Source: an uncultured Bacteroidales bacterium (GTDB lineage Bacteria; Bacteroidota; Bacteroidia; Bacteroidales; P3). From it: a DNA stretch of 46,188 nt. Location of the stretch: contig CAJOFL010000011.1 of NCBI GenBank assembly GCA_905233895.1, forward strand, positions 1 through 46,188, given 5' to 3'. The notes beneath the pieces are model-generated. The model did no database searches and had not been told where the DNA came from. It was given only the letters and a program-made list of their open reading frames with translations. The position numbers and the translations under genes are program-made. Positions within the stretch are counted from its first letter, which is position 1, and the number at the start of each line of letters is the position of its first letter. This document shows positions 17,771-26,617 of this stretch, one piece after another.

Positions 17771-18949
17771 TTATCGTAGTTTGAGTGTTGACAATGTGAA
17801 TATTGCAAGCAGTATCGAAATTATTATGAACCGCATCACCACCTTCTCCTCAGCGGTGCCTTTTTTCTGGTAATGGTGGTGCAACGGGGTCATGCGGAAA
17901 GGTCGTTTCTCAACCGGAACAATCTCGCTTGGTGCCAACTTGTATTTGCGGCGGTAGCGTTTGCAGTACGCTGTCTGAATGATAACAGACAGGTCTTCCA
18001 CCAGATATATTCCGCAGAGTACCGGCAGCAGCAACTCTTTCTTTATTAGCACAGCGAACACGGCAATGATGCCACCAATGGCTAGGGACCCCGTGTCGCC
18101 CATGAAGATTTCGGCTGGATGGGTATTGTACCATAGGAAGCCTAGTGTGGCCCCTACGAATGCGGTGCTGAAAATAGCCAACTCTCCGATATTGGGAAGG
18201 TACATGATATTGAGGTAACTGGCCATGATGATATTTCCGCTTACCCATGCCAGTAGGGCCAGCGCTCCTCCATTGACGGCTGCCACTCCTGTTGCTATTC
18301 CGTCTATACCGTCGGTGAGGTTCGAGGCGTTGCTCACGGCGGTAACCACCAATATCACCATCAGCACCACCACAACCCACACAAGATCTTGTGCCCACGG
18401 GCCCATCCAAGTGACCAGTTTGGCATAGTCGAGTTCGTTGTTCTTCACGAAGGGGATGGTGGTGAGGGTGGAGTGGCTGATATCGGGATGGTACATAATC
18501 AGCAGTCCGACCACCAGACCCAGTAGCACTTGTCCAATGACTTTGTACTTACCGGGCAATCCGGCTTTTCCGCGTTTCTTTTTCAGGTAGTCGTCGAGGA
18601 AACCTACCATGCCCATCCACAGAGTGGTGCCCAGCATGATAAGCACATAGATGTTGTCCAGTTTGGCAAAAAGCAATGTCGGGATGATGATTGCGGCCAG
18701 AATGAGCAAACCTCCCATTGTGGGAGTCTGTGCCTTGCGGGCGGCACCTTCCAAGCCTAGTTCGGTGCGCACCTCGTCCATCATACCCATACGGTTTTTC
18801 ATCCAGCGGATAAACGGCTTGCCCAGCAGTAGCATGATTATTAGAGATGTAATCATGCTGGCTGCCGCGCGGAACGAGATGTATTGGAACACACCCGCTC
18901 CAGGGAAGTCGAACGCTCGGTCTAACCAGTCGAACAGATAGTATAGCAT
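17771..18949 (-). CDS. mraY: Phospho-N-acetylmuramoyl-pentapeptide transferase MraY
   Basis: Transfers phospho-MurNAc-pentapeptide to undecaprenyl phosphate, forming lipid I in the membrane. The 392 residues have about ten helices. Conserved motifs are KAQTPTMGGLLI, the DDYLKKK loop, SNASNLTDGIDGIA, and FMGDTGSLAIGG; the loop with PFRMTPLHHHYQKKG carries the HHH motif. It sits between murE and the murD remnant. Confidence 0.96.
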   Translation of the reverse strand: MLYYLFDWLDRAFDFPGAGVFQYISFRAAASMITSLIIMLLLGKPFIRWMKNRMGMMDEVRTELGLEGAARKAQTPTMGGLLILAAIIIPTLLFAKLDNIYVLIMLGTTLWMGMVGFLDDYLKKKRGKAGLPGKYKVIGQVLLGLVVGLLIMYHPDISHSTLTTIPFVKNNELDYAKLVTWMGPWAQDLVWVVVVLMVILVVTAVSNASNLTDGIDGIATGVAAVNGGALALLAWVSGNIIMASYLNIMYLPNIGELAIFSTAFVGATLGFLWYNTHPAEIFMGDTGSLAIGGIIAVFAVLIKKELLLPVLCGIYLVEDLSVIIQTAYCKRYRRKYKLAPSEIVPVEKRPFRMTPLHHHYQKKGTAEEKVVMRFIIISILLAIFTLSTLKLR

Positions 18950-19000
18950 TGTGTTATTGTTAATTGTTTATTGTTAATTGTAAAGTTATTTCCCCAACTT

Positions 19001-20452
19001 CTAATTTCTAACTCCTAATTCCTTCTCGAGTTCCTCCACATCGTCGAAGTGCGAGCGTACTCCCTTTACCTCCTGGTATTTTTCGTGCCCTTTGCCTGCA
19101 ACCAGCACGATGTCACCATCTTGCGCCATCATGCATGCGGTCCGGATAGCTTGCCGTCGGTCGGTGATTCGCACAGTGTGACTTAATTGTTCTGGGCTCA
19201 GTCCTCTCTCCATATCGTCAAGGATTGTGTCTGGATCCTCCGTACGGGGATTGTCCGAGGTGAGTACCAATTTATCGCTGCCATCTGCTGCAATCTTAGC
19301 CATCTCAGGGCGTTTGGTTTTGTCGCGGTCGCCGCCACATCCTACTACGGTGATTAGTTGTTGCCGTTGGCCGCGGATGTCGTTGATGGTGCTTATTACA
19401 TTCTGTACTGCGTCTGGTGTATGTGCATAATCCACTATAGCTGTGATTCCACGTCCGCTGATGCGTTGGAATCGACCGGGTGCGGGTTCCAGAATGCTTA
19501 ACAGACGGCATACCTCATTTTTGTCGGCGCCACTCAGTATGGCAGCACCGTATATGGCAGTGAGATTATATGCGTTGAACCGGCCGACAAGATGGCTCCA
19601 AATCTCGGTGCCACACATCTCTACCTGCATACCGTCGATGCTTTCCTCAACTACCTTGCAGCGGAAGTCGGCCATCTTGGTGAGACTGTAGGTGCTTACC
19701 CGTGCTGCGGTGTTTTGCACCATCACCATTCCGTTTTTGTCGTCGATGTTGGTTAGTGCCCATGCCGTACTGGGAAGCATATTGAAAAATCCTTGTTTTG
19801 CGGCAATATAGGCAGACATGGTCTTGTGGAAGTCTAAGTGGTCGTGTGTGATGTTGCTGAAAATACCTCCAGCAAATGAAAGCCCAGCAATGCGTTCTTG
19901 TACTACCGAATGTGAACTTACCTCCATGAAGCAAAATTTGCACCCGGCATCAACCATTCTACGCAGCAGTTGATTTAATTCCAATGCATCAGGAGTGGTG
20001 TGACCGGTAGGTAACTCCTCCTCGTTAATCTTGTTCACTATGGTTGAGATAAGGCCTGCATTGTAGCCTAGCATACGGAACAAATGGTGCAATAGAGTGA
20101 CGGTGGTGGTTTTGCCGTTGGTGCCAGTGATGCCGATTAGGCTGAGTTCCTCTGAAGGGTGTCCGTAGAAGTTGGCTGCCATAAGACCAAGCGCACGGCT
20201 GCTGTTGGCAACTTGGACGTATGTCACCTCTTTCGTGCAGTTTTTGGGCATCGTCTCGCACACTACTGCGACGGCCCCTTTCTCGATTGCTCCGTCGATA
20301 TAGTCGTGACCGTCCACCTTTGTGCCGCGTTGCGCCACGAATAGGGTGCCTTTGCCCACCTTGCGCGAGTCGAACTGCAGGTTCTCCACTTCCATGGTGG
20401 CACCGCCCTGCACTTTGGCATCAACTCCTTTTAGTATGTCTTTCAGTTTCAT
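19001..20452 (-). CDS. murE: UDP-MurNAc-tripeptide synthetase MurE
   Basis: Adds the third amino acid to UDP-MurNAc-L-Ala-D-Glu. The 483-residue protein has the UDP-binding N-terminal domain with FDSRKVGKGTLFVAQRG, the ATP loop GITGTNGKTTTVTLL, EVSSHSVVQERIAG, THDHLDFHKTM, and VDYAHTPDAVQN. The C-terminal domain has LTSDNPRTEDPDTILDD; DNPR is the motif typical of meso-diaminopimelate-adding enzymes, so the wall is predicted to be of the mDAP type. Only a few bases separate it from ftsI. Confidence 0.95.
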   Translation of the reverse strand: MKLKDILKGVDAKVQGGATMEVENLQFDSRKVGKGTLFVAQRGTKVDGHDYIDGAIEKGAVAVVCETMPKNCTKEVTYVQVANSSRALGLMAANFYGHPSEELSLIGITGTNGKTTTVTLLHHLFRMLGYNAGLISTIVNKINEEELPTGHTTPDALELNQLLRRMVDAGCKFCFMEVSSHSVVQERIAGLSFAGGIFSNITHDHLDFHKTMSAYIAAKQGFFNMLPSTAWALTNIDDKNGMVMVQNTAARVSTYSLTKMADFRCKVVEESIDGMQVEMCGTEIWSHLVGRFNAYNLTAIYGAAILSGADKNEVCRLLSILEPAPGRFQRISGRGITAIVDYAHTPDAVQNVISTINDIRGQRQQLITVVGCGGDRDKTKRPEMAKIAADGSDKLVLTSDNPRTEDPDTILDDMERGLSPEQLSHTVRITDRRQAIRTACMMAQDGDIVLVAGKGHEKYQEVKGVRSHFDDVEELEKELGVRN

Positions 20453-20455
20453 CGA

Positions 20456-22714
20456 TTATCTCAATGTTATTTCTATCCTGCTGCCGTTCTTGGCTTGTTG
20501 CCCTCCACGTGGAGTTTGCGAAACTACTTTGCCATAGCCCGAAACTCTTACTTTGTATCCTGCCGAATGTAGCAATGCTATAGCATCCTTAGCAGTCATT
20601 CCCAAACAGTTGGGTACTATTCCTTCTGTTGTTGTGTAGGGATAGTATTGTGCGCGGGTGCTATCGGTGGCTTCTCGGTAAAATACCCATTCGCTCGACG
20701 AGTCGGCTGAATAGTAGGGCATCTTGAGTTTTTTGTACAACTGTCGGATGTCTTTCTGGTTTCCGCGTATCAGCCGTGGACGGGTCTGCGCCATTGAACT
20801 GTCCTCTTGCAGACGCGGCCACACCGATTTTACGCCTCCATCGCTCAGGTCTTTGTCTACAGCCACCACGCAGTCGGCGATAGCCTTGAACACCAGTGCC
20901 GCCTGACGGCCGTAGGCGGGACTATTCTTTAGCACAACCAGACAGGTGTAGCGCGGGTTCTCCGAAGGGAAGAATCCAGCGAAGGAGCCGTTGTAGAGAC
21001 GTGTGCGGTAGTCGACGGCTGTACCGGTCTTGCCAGCAATACCGTAGGTGTTGTTTTTGATGTTGTTGCCTGTGCCATGTTCCACCACCCCCTCGAGCAT
21101 AGTGCGCATCAGGCGCGCAGTTTCACGACTGCATATTTGTGGGTTGAGCACAACGGGCTTTATCTCTGTAGTGCGGTCACCTTCAACGATGGCTTTGCAG
21201 AAGAGGGGCTTAACCATACGCCCTTCGGCACCGAGGGCGTTATAGAAGGTGATAAGTTGAAGAGCGTTGATGCGGGTGGAATATCCGTAGCAGAAGTTTA
21301 GGAAGTCGCGTTTAGAGGCATGCAGGTCGTTGATATAGGTTGAGTATTCGGGTGCGTTGAGGTCGGGATTCATCTTGCCGTAGGGGAACATACGTTCCAC
21401 CAAGTGGCGCAGCGTGTCGCGTCGCTCGCTGAAGTACATCCATCCTAGTTCGCACATTCCCACGTTCGACGACTGCTCAATTACTTCGCGCACGTTCAGC
21501 GAGTCGCGTCCTGCAAGGGTGTGGTCGTCTTTAATTACTCCGTTCTTGCCGCCGAAGTCTTTGTAGCCTACCTTCACCTGCATGGCGGTGTCGATCTTGA
21601 TGCCGGGGTCGGAGAGCATTGCTGTGAGCAAGAGTGTTTTGAAGGTGGAACCTGGTTCGTAGACGTCGCTCACTGCTACGTTGCGGTCGCGTACCTCACG
21701 GAAGTCGTGTATCGAGGTGTCGATGGCCAGGTTGGCGCAGGCCAGTATATAGCCGGTTTTCATCTCCATAAGGATAGCGCAGCCTGCGGTACCGCGATAT
21801 TGGTGGAGTGCTTTCCTCAAGGCGTTCTCAGCGATATCCTGATAGCGGGTGTCGATGGTCGAGATGATGCTGCTTCCATCGTGACGGTGGCGCAGCATAA
21901 TGGTGTCCACTCGGTCGTCATCTGTGCGACGCTCCACATGACCTTTGGCATTAGGGTCGTCGGGAAACCATGTGCTCATCGTCAGGCGGTGGTAGTTATA
22001 GAGACCGTCTTGTCCGCGCAGAACCGAGTCGTAGTAGCCTTCTAATCCGGTGTAGGTACCCTCGCTACGGTCGTTTCTGAATCCTATAACGTTGCCGGCC
22101 ATATCACCATAGATATGAGCCCTCACCTGATGCTGCACCGACTCATGGTCGACGCTCTTAACCACTCCGCGTCTCCAGCCGGGGAGGTTGCAAATACGTG
22201 TCCACACCGAGTAGGGAACACCCCGCTGCACCAGGAAGCAACGTTTCGGACGCTCTTTCTGGCGTTCGGCCGTGATTCGGTCGCGGTAGTATTCTGCCGG
22301 ACGCGAGGGGAAGGCCTCGTGGAGCATGCCGCAGGCGCTGTCAAGGTATTTCGCGAAGTTCGAGTCCACTATGGGGCCGGTTTCCATATCGTTGCCTCTG
22401 CCGTCGCGTTTTACGCGACCTTTATCGTCTAGGTCTGGCGCGTTATAGAGGTCGAGGTAGAGGTCGCACTCGGTTACCGTGGTGGCCAGCACCTTGCCGT
22501 CGCTGGAATAGATATTACCGCGACGAGCAGGGTCGGTACGCACCTCGGCAACACGCTTCTCGCCGCGTGCGCGCCATTCGTCGCCGTGTACCCATTGGGT
22601 GCTTATCAGGTTCCCGATTATAGCGGCTCCTCCGCCCAGCGTCAACACAAGATAGAGCACCGTCATTCCGATGTTCAGCCGCTTGTCCTTATTATTATTG
22701 TTCTTATTAATCAT
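20456..22714 (-). CDS. ftsI: Septal peptidoglycan transpeptidase FtsI (PBP3-like) with PASTA domain
   Basis: A 752-residue class B penicillin-binding protein. It has an N-terminal membrane helix (about residues 15-38), a pedestal domain with ARRGNIYSSDGKVLA, then the transpeptidase with SxxK in YEPGSTFKTLL, SxN in EQSSNVGMCELG and KTG in GIAGKTGTAVDY, and a C-terminal PASTA domain from about residue 690 (VPNCLGMTAKDAIALL). All three catalytic motifs are intact. It cross-links septal wall with FtsW. The island lipoprotein at 38276-39124 looks like a shortened, inactive relative of its transpeptidase domain. Confidence 0.95.
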   Translation of the reverse strand: MINKNNNNKDKRLNIGMTVLYLVLTLGGGAAIIGNLISTQWVHGDEWRARGEKRVAEVRTDPARRGNIYSSDGKVLATTVTECDLYLDLYNAPDLDDKGRVKRDGRGNDMETGPIVDSNFAKYLDSACGMLHEAFPSRPAEYYRDRITAERQKERPKRCFLVQRGVPYSVWTRICNLPGWRRGVVKSVDHESVQHQVRAHIYGDMAGNVIGFRNDRSEGTYTGLEGYYDSVLRGQDGLYNYHRLTMSTWFPDDPNAKGHVERRTDDDRVDTIMLRHRHDGSSIISTIDTRYQDIAENALRKALHQYRGTAGCAILMEMKTGYILACANLAIDTSIHDFREVRDRNVAVSDVYEPGSTFKTLLLTAMLSDPGIKIDTAMQVKVGYKDFGGKNGVIKDDHTLAGRDSLNVREVIEQSSNVGMCELGWMYFSERRDTLRHLVERMFPYGKMNPDLNAPEYSTYINDLHASKRDFLNFCYGYSTRINALQLITFYNALGAEGRMVKPLFCKAIVEGDRTTEIKPVVLNPQICSRETARLMRTMLEGVVEHGTGNNIKNNTYGIAGKTGTAVDYRTRLYNGSFAGFFPSENPRYTCLVVLKNSPAYGRQAALVFKAIADCVVAVDKDLSDGGVKSVWPRLQEDSSMAQTRPRLIRGNQKDIRQLYKKLKMPYYSADSSSEWVFYREATDSTRAQYYPYTTTEGIVPNCLGMTAKDAIALLHSAGYKVRVSGYGKVVSQTPRGGQQAKNGSRIEITLR

Positions 22715-22746
22715 TATTTCTATAACTTCTTGACCTTAGTTATTCC

Positions 22747-23190
22747 TCACTTTTCAATCTCGTATGGAGGCCCGGCAGTGATACCTACGCCCGAACCGCT
22801 TAAATCCTCGGCTATTTGCGATATCTTGATGCTTTGTTGGTATTGTTTTTGCATTTGTATTCTATGTTCGCGCAGGAAGTTGATTCGCACCTCGGTATCC
22901 TGTTTATCGCGACTTATCTTTTCTACATGGTAGCGGTTGGCGATTACAACAAGCAGGCATGCCAGACAGAGCAGCAGCAACGGAATCTGTCGCAGCACCA
23001 TTTTGTCGGCCAGTATGTCTCCCCCCAGCACCTTGGCTACAGTTTTTGCGCCCTTACTCTCCTCATTGGATTCATTTTCTTCGGTCACATTTTGAACCTC
23101 CACGACTATCTCTGCCGCAGGTTTGGTCTCCTCTTCAGGTCTCGTTGCGGGCTGTTCCTCAATTGGTTTTTCCCTGAACTTGTTCGCCAT
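22747..23190 (-). CDS. ftsL: FtsL-like cell division protein
   Basis: A 147-residue bitopic protein. A long acidic, disordered cytoplasmic region (residues 1-60) is followed by one membrane helix (IPLLLLCLACLLVVIANRY) and a short periplasmic coiled coil with heptad-like spacing (EKISRDKQDTEVRINFLRE). Size, topology and position between rsmH and ftsI identify it as FtsL although sequence is poorly conserved in this family. Confidence 0.85.
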   Translation of the reverse strand: MANKFREKPIEEQPATRPEEETKPAAEIVVEVQNVTEENESNEESKGAKTVAKVLGGDILADKMVLRQIPLLLLCLACLLVVIANRYHVEKISRDKQDTEVRINFLREHRIQMQKQYQQSIKISQIAEDLSGSGVGITAGPPYEIEK

Positions 23191-23216
23191 AACATCTTTT
23201 TTTCTTTAACAACTCC

Positions 23217-24146
23217 TTATCTTCTTAGTTTTTCCCCGATACGTAGTTTGGCGCTGCGTGATCGGCTGTTGCGTTGCAATTCTTCCTCTGAAGCCTGTAT
23301 TGCTCCACGGCTTACCATCCGTATAGGCGATAGTACATTGCCGTAGAAATCCTTCTCCAACATTCCTTCAAAATTACCACTCTTCATGTAGTTCTTCACT
23401 AGACGGTCTTCTAGCGAGTGATAACTTATAACCACCAGTCGCCCGTTTTCGGTGAGCATTTCCGTAGCTTGTACAAGCATCTCCTTCAATGCCTCGAGTT
23501 CTCCATTGACTTCGATACGTAGCGCTTGGAAAAGCATTGCCAGATATTTGTTCTCCATGCAGCGTGGTAAGTGCCGGCTGACTGCATCGCGTAGGTCGAA
23601 AGTGGTGACTATCTCTTTGTCCTTTCTGGCGGTTGTAATGGCATGGGCCATCTGTCGGGCATTGGGTAGTTCTCCATATAACTTTAGTAAATTGGCCAAA
23701 CTATCCTCGTCCATGCTGTTTACTAAATCGCGGGCCGTTACGTCGCTTTTGCAATTCATCCGCATGTCGAGTTCGCCGTCCAGCCGGGTGGAGAAACCGC
23801 GTGCGGCGGTGTCGAACTGGTGGCTACTTACCCCCAGGTCGGCCAATACGCCGTCCACCTGACGAATTCCGTTCAGGCGCAGAAAAGCTTTCAGGTGTCG
23901 GAAGTTCTCGTTGATGAATGTAAATCGCTCATCACTGCTAATGGTGGCGGCAACCGCTGCTGCATCAGCGTCCTGATCAAACGAAAGTAAGCGACCACCT
24001 TCACCGAGTTGCTCCAAGATAGCTCGCGAGTGTCCGCCGCCGCCGAACGTAACGTCCACATAGGTACCCTCTGGACGGATATTCAACCCCTCCAGGGCCT
24101 CGGTGAGCATCACCGGCACATGGTAATTATCGCTATTGCTGTCCAT
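23217..24146 (-). CDS. rsmH: 16S rRNA (cytosine1402-N4)-methyltransferase RsmH (MraW)
   Basis: SAM-dependent methylation of C1402 in 16S rRNA. From ATG 24146 (MDSNSDNYHVPVML) it has 309 residues. Motifs are the HxPVML start, DVTFGGGGHSRAIL as the SAM loop, LADLGVSSHQFD, RGFSTRLDGELDMRM, ALRIEVNGEL and ISYHSLEDRLVK. An upstream in-frame ATG at 24200 would add Arg/Pro-rich residues lying inside mraZ and is rejected. Its start overlaps the end of mraZ by 14 bases. Confidence 0.94.
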   Translation of the reverse strand: MDSNSDNYHVPVMLTEALEGLNIRPEGTYVDVTFGGGGHSRAILEQLGEGGRLLSFDQDADAAAVAATISSDERFTFINENFRHLKAFLRLNGIRQVDGVLADLGVSSHQFDTAARGFSTRLDGELDMRMNCKSDVTARDLVNSMDEDSLANLLKLYGELPNARQMAHAITTARKDKEIVTTFDLRDAVSRHLPRCMENKYLAMLFQALRIEVNGELEALKEMLVQATEMLTENGRLVVISYHSLEDRLVKNYMKSGNFEGMLEKDFYGNVLSPIRMVSRGAIQASEEELQRNSRSRSAKLRIGEKLRR

Positions 24147-24606
24147 CGGCTGCAACCTTTTCGGCATTGGCGCCAAGCAGCGATTCGGCCTGCAGGGCAT
24201 AGTCGCTGGTGGTTTGGTTCATTCGGTCGTAGGCCTCACGGTCCCAGAGCTCGATCCACTTGCCTGTAGATTGCAGCACAACCTCTTTCGCTTTGGAAAT
24301 AACCGACTTTTGCTCGGGCGGTACCAGAAGACGGTCGTTAGAGTCGAGCTCGATTACGTTGCCTTCGGTCAGCTTGCGCAGCAGGTCGCGTTCCTCGCGG
24401 CTGTAGGGGTTGAGTCTTACTTGGAGTTTTTCGACTTCTTCCCGGAAACTGTCGTAAGTCCACAGCTCCAAACACTCGGCATAGATACTTTGGCGAATCA
24501 CAAACCGACCGTCCTCGCTCGCCAACTGCCTCTTCAGGGCAATTGGGAACTTGAAACGGCCGTTGGAATCGACCTTACAGTATTCTTTTCCAAGTATTAG
24601 CGCCAT
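24133..24606 (-). CDS. mraZ: Transcriptional regulator MraZ
   Basis: First gene of the dcw cluster, 157 residues, with two SpoVT/AbrB-like swapped-hairpin repeats: KVDSNGRFKFPIALKRQL near the N-terminus and ELDSNDRLLVPPEQKSVI in the second half. In other bacteria MraZ binds repeats in its own promoter and represses dcw. No obvious MraZ-box repeats stand out upstream here. The region 24607-24900 is very A+T-rich and must hold the cluster's promoter. Confidence 0.93.
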   Translation of the reverse strand: MALILGKEYCKVDSNGRFKFPIALKRQLASEDGRFVIRQSIYAECLELWTYDSFREEVEKLQVRLNPYSREERDLLRKLTEGNVIELDSNDRLLVPPEQKSVISKAKEVVLQSTGKWIELWDREAYDRMNQTTSDYALQAESLLGANAEKVAADGQQ

Positions 24607-24895
24607 TTTTGCCTACTTTAATTCAGGTTGTAAAAATACGACAAATTTTCCAATTATTGCCAAAAAAAACCAAATATATATTTTTTTAACCAATTTTTGT
24701 TGTTCATAACCTATAACGCAGTATCGCAAAAAAAGTTTCAAAAAAAGAAAAAAATATTGCACTTTGCTGAAATATTAGGTGCAATATACTGTATTGTCGA
24801 TAAGGACAATTCTATGTTTGTAGTGTAGATGTGGTGTTGAAAACTTTTTTGGCTAAGATGACTGTAATGTGTTATCGGTACGTGAACTTGAAATA
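24607..24895. other. A+T-rich region upstream of the dcw cluster
   Basis: About 290 bases without a credible gene, lying between mraZ and the terminator of the pnp fragment. It should contain the dcw promoter (minus strand); TATTTTTAC near 24627-24635 is a poor match to TAnnTTTG. I see no small gene. Confidence 0.5.
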
Positions 24896-24930
24896 ACAAA
24901 AAGAGGATGCCCGTTTCAGAGCATCCTCTT
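24896..24930 (-). terminator. Terminator of the pnp fragment, related to the pnp terminator
   Basis: A perfect 10-bp stem (AAGAGGATGC at 24901-24910 with GCATCCTCTT at 24921-24930) followed on the minus strand by a T run. The stem core GAGGATG/CATCCTC is shared with the terminator of full-length pnp at 41502-41542. Confidence 0.85.
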
Positions 24931-25560
24931 CATTTTTGTATTCCGCGGTGGGATTAGCGGCGGCGGCCTTCGCCATTACCTGAACTGCGGCGTTCGCCGC
25001 GTTCTCCGCCTTCACGACGGCCGTGTCCGTGGTCGCCACCTTCGCGACGGCCACCACGATCACCACCTTCGCGGCGTGGGCCGCGGGCGGGCTTCTCCTC
25101 GACATAGCCTTCTGGCTTGGGAAGGAGAGCCTTGCGGCTGAGCTTGATCTTGCCGGTCTTGTCGTCGAAGGCGATGACTTTCACCTTGAACTCGTCGCCC
25201 TCTTGGATGAGGCCTTCGAGGGTGGCAGGATGGCCCCACTCGTACTCGCTGATGTGCATCAGGCCTTCCTTGCCGGGCAGGAACTCCATGAAGGCACCGA
25301 ACTCGACAATCGATACGACCTTGGCGTCATACACATCGCCCACTTCGGGAACGGTGCAGATGTCCTTGATCCACTTGATGGCAGCGGCGATGTCGTCCTT
25401 GTTCTGCGAAGCGACGTCGACGATACCAAACTCGCCTTCTTCCTCGATATTGATGATGGTGTTGGTCTCGGCCTGGATCTTCTGGATGACCTCGCCACCC
25501 TTGCCGATGACGGCACCGATGAAGTCTTTCGGAATCTTGATCTGCTCGATGCAGGGCACG
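24901..25560 (-). repeat. Left copy of a pnp 3'-end duplication
   Basis: From the terminator to base 25560 this stretch is similar by eye at roughly nine of ten bases to 41510-42165, the 3' end of pnp with its terminator. Most differences look synonymous. At 25560 similarity stops abruptly; a short YKD-encoding match continues after about 28 unrelated bases. Confidence 0.85.
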
Positions 25561-25622
25561 TGGTGTGCCTGCCGAGCTTGATGAGGCAAGTCCTTGTAGA
25601 CCTTTCCATGTCCCTTCTTCAT
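24954..25622 (-). CDS. Truncated PNPase: stand-alone KH-S1 domain protein
   Basis: Encodes 222 residues matching the C-terminal part of the PNPase at 41559-43838. The KH domain has the GxxG loop GKGG in [15 protein letters not shown], the S1 domain runs from [18 protein letters not shown], and an Arg/Gly-rich tail follows. Both RNase PH catalytic domains are missing, so it cannot be a phosphorylase. It could bind RNA. The first 22 or so residues (MKKGHGKVYKD, then a His-rich stretch) are unrelated or only weakly related to PNPase. Differences from the full copy are mostly conservative and the frame is intact, which argues for translation or a fairly recent origin. It could also be a decaying remnant. 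Confidence 0.7.
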   Translation of the reverse strand: MKKGHGKVYKDLPHQARQAHHVPCIEQIKIPKDFIGAVIGKGGEVIQKIQAETNTIINIEEEGEFGIVDVASQNKDDIAAAIKWIKDICTVPEVGDVYDAKVVSIVEFGAFMEFLPGKEGLMHISEYEWGHPATLEGLIQEGDEFKVKVIAFDDKTGKIKLSRKALLPKPEGYVEEKPARGPRREGGDRGGRREGGDHGHGRREGGERGERRSSGNGEGRRR

Positions 25623-25893
25623 GGGTTCTTTGTGCCTTCTTTACAAGCAAAGCAATGTGCTGAAAATCAACCGGATAGTAATTATACCAATACTAACACA
25701 CAACAACTCATTTCCATCACAATCAGCCCGGTACCTCTCGACGATCCTTCGGCGGTCTCTCGGTGATCACTTTACATCTTGTCACATCACGATTTCTAAC
25801 AAAACAACCAAAAAATAGTCCACCACAAACATGCATAAAAAAAGTGAAATATAATTATTTAGAGCCGCACTTACTGATGTCCACCTAAAAATA
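25623..25893. other. Left edge of the island, no gene seen
   Basis: The stretch between the start of the pnp fragment and the island's first promoter. A+T-rich, no convincing ORF on either strand, and no clear promoter for the pnp fragment. Confidence 0.5.
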
Positions 25894-25894
25894 T

Positions 25895-25925
25895 TTTGCC
25901 AATTAAAAAATAATGCGTAACTTTG
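25895..25925 (+). promoter_or_regulatory. Housekeeping promoter of the sigma-factor operon
   Basis: TTTG at 25895-25898, exactly 19 bases, then TAACTTTG at 25918-25925: a full match to the Bacteroidota promoter consensus. The first downstream gene starts at 26175, leaving a leader of about 240 nt. Confidence 0.7.
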
Positions 25926-26015
25926 CATCGTGAAACTAAAACATCAATATATGGCATAAAGACAGAAGAATAGTATAAACATAAAGACATATTAAGCGTA
26001 TTCGCTTTTCTTTTG

Positions 26016-26153
26016 TGGACGGAAAAGCGCCAAATTTTGTTAACTAACCACACATGAAAGGGGAAACGCTCACGGCACCGTGAGCTTTCTTGTTTGTGGT
26101 TAGGGTTTTGGCGAACCTCCGTCCAGACAGAACAAAGTCTCACGGCTTTTTTT
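26016..26153 (+). promoter_or_regulatory. Structured 5' leader RNA with possible attenuator
   Basis: Nested perfect arms: TGGACGGA (26016-26023) with 26118-26125; CGCCAAA (26028-26034) with 26107-26113; CTAACCACA (26044-26052) with 26095-26103; GCTCACGG (26068-26075) with 26078-26085. A second CTCACGG at 26139-26145, followed by C and seven Ts, could pair instead with CCGTGAG at 26078-26084 and form a terminator. This suggests a switchable leader or a separate small RNA. I do not recognise it as a known riboswitch family. Confidence 0.6.
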
Positions 26154-26174
26154 ATTGTTATGTGACCTACCAAA

Positions 26175-26606
26175 ATGTCAATAGAAATGAAAAAAACATT
26201 TTTCGCGTATTTGCTTCTGCTTTTAGCAGGATATGGACAGAATATTATGGCTCAAAATGAGACAGATGTCAATGATAAAGAATTAATATTCACTATTTTA
26301 GAGGTTGAGCCAGAATTTCCTGGGGGCTATGCCGCTTTATATCAGTTTATCGCACAGAATCTTCGATATCCGGACAGTGCAAGAGTTCATGGATTGGAAG
26401 GCCGTGTGGTTGTTGAGTTCGTCGTCGACTCAACAGGTGAAATTCAGAATCCACGAATCGTAGAAGACATTGGCGGCGGCTGTGGAGATGAGGTTTTGCG
26501 TGTGGTGGGGCTGATGCCGCGCTGGAAGCCTGGACGTGCTTCCAGAAGAGGAAAGCCTGTGGCAGCCAGTTTCACGTTGCCAGTTAGATTTGGCTTGGCT
26601 GACTAA
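26175..26606 (+). CDS. Secreted stand-alone TonB C-terminal domain protein
   Basis: A 143-residue protein. A signal peptide (MKKTFFAYLLLLLAGYGQNIMAQ from the internal ATG at 26187, or with four extra residues from 26175) precedes a TonB C-terminal domain. The domain shows the pattern YPDSARVHGLEGRVVVEF, a central VDSTGEIQNPRIVEDIGGGCGDE and a final MPRWKPG...GKPVAASFTLPVRF. It lacks the proline-rich spacer and the membrane anchor needed for classic energy transduction. It is the first gene after the leader RNA and lies 11 bases before the next gene. I infer a periplasmic role, perhaps contacting outer-membrane or wall components. Confidence 0.82.
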   Translation: MSIEMKKTFFAYLLLLLAGYGQNIMAQNETDVNDKELIFTILEVEPEFPGGYAALYQFIAQNLRYPDSARVHGLEGRVVVEFVVDSTGEIQNPRIVEDIGGGCGDEVLRVVGLMPRWKPGRASRRGKPVAASFTLPVRFGLAD

Positions 26607-26617
26607 CAAGGAATGCT

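Noticed and set aside
24800..24819. Plus-strand promoter (TATGTTTG at 24812)
   Set aside because: The -33 spacing is poor and no plus-strand gene follows before the terminator.
25023..25766. Plus-strand frame opposite the pnp fragment
   Set aside because: The same kind of shadow as over full pnp; the minus frame encodes KH and S1 domains.
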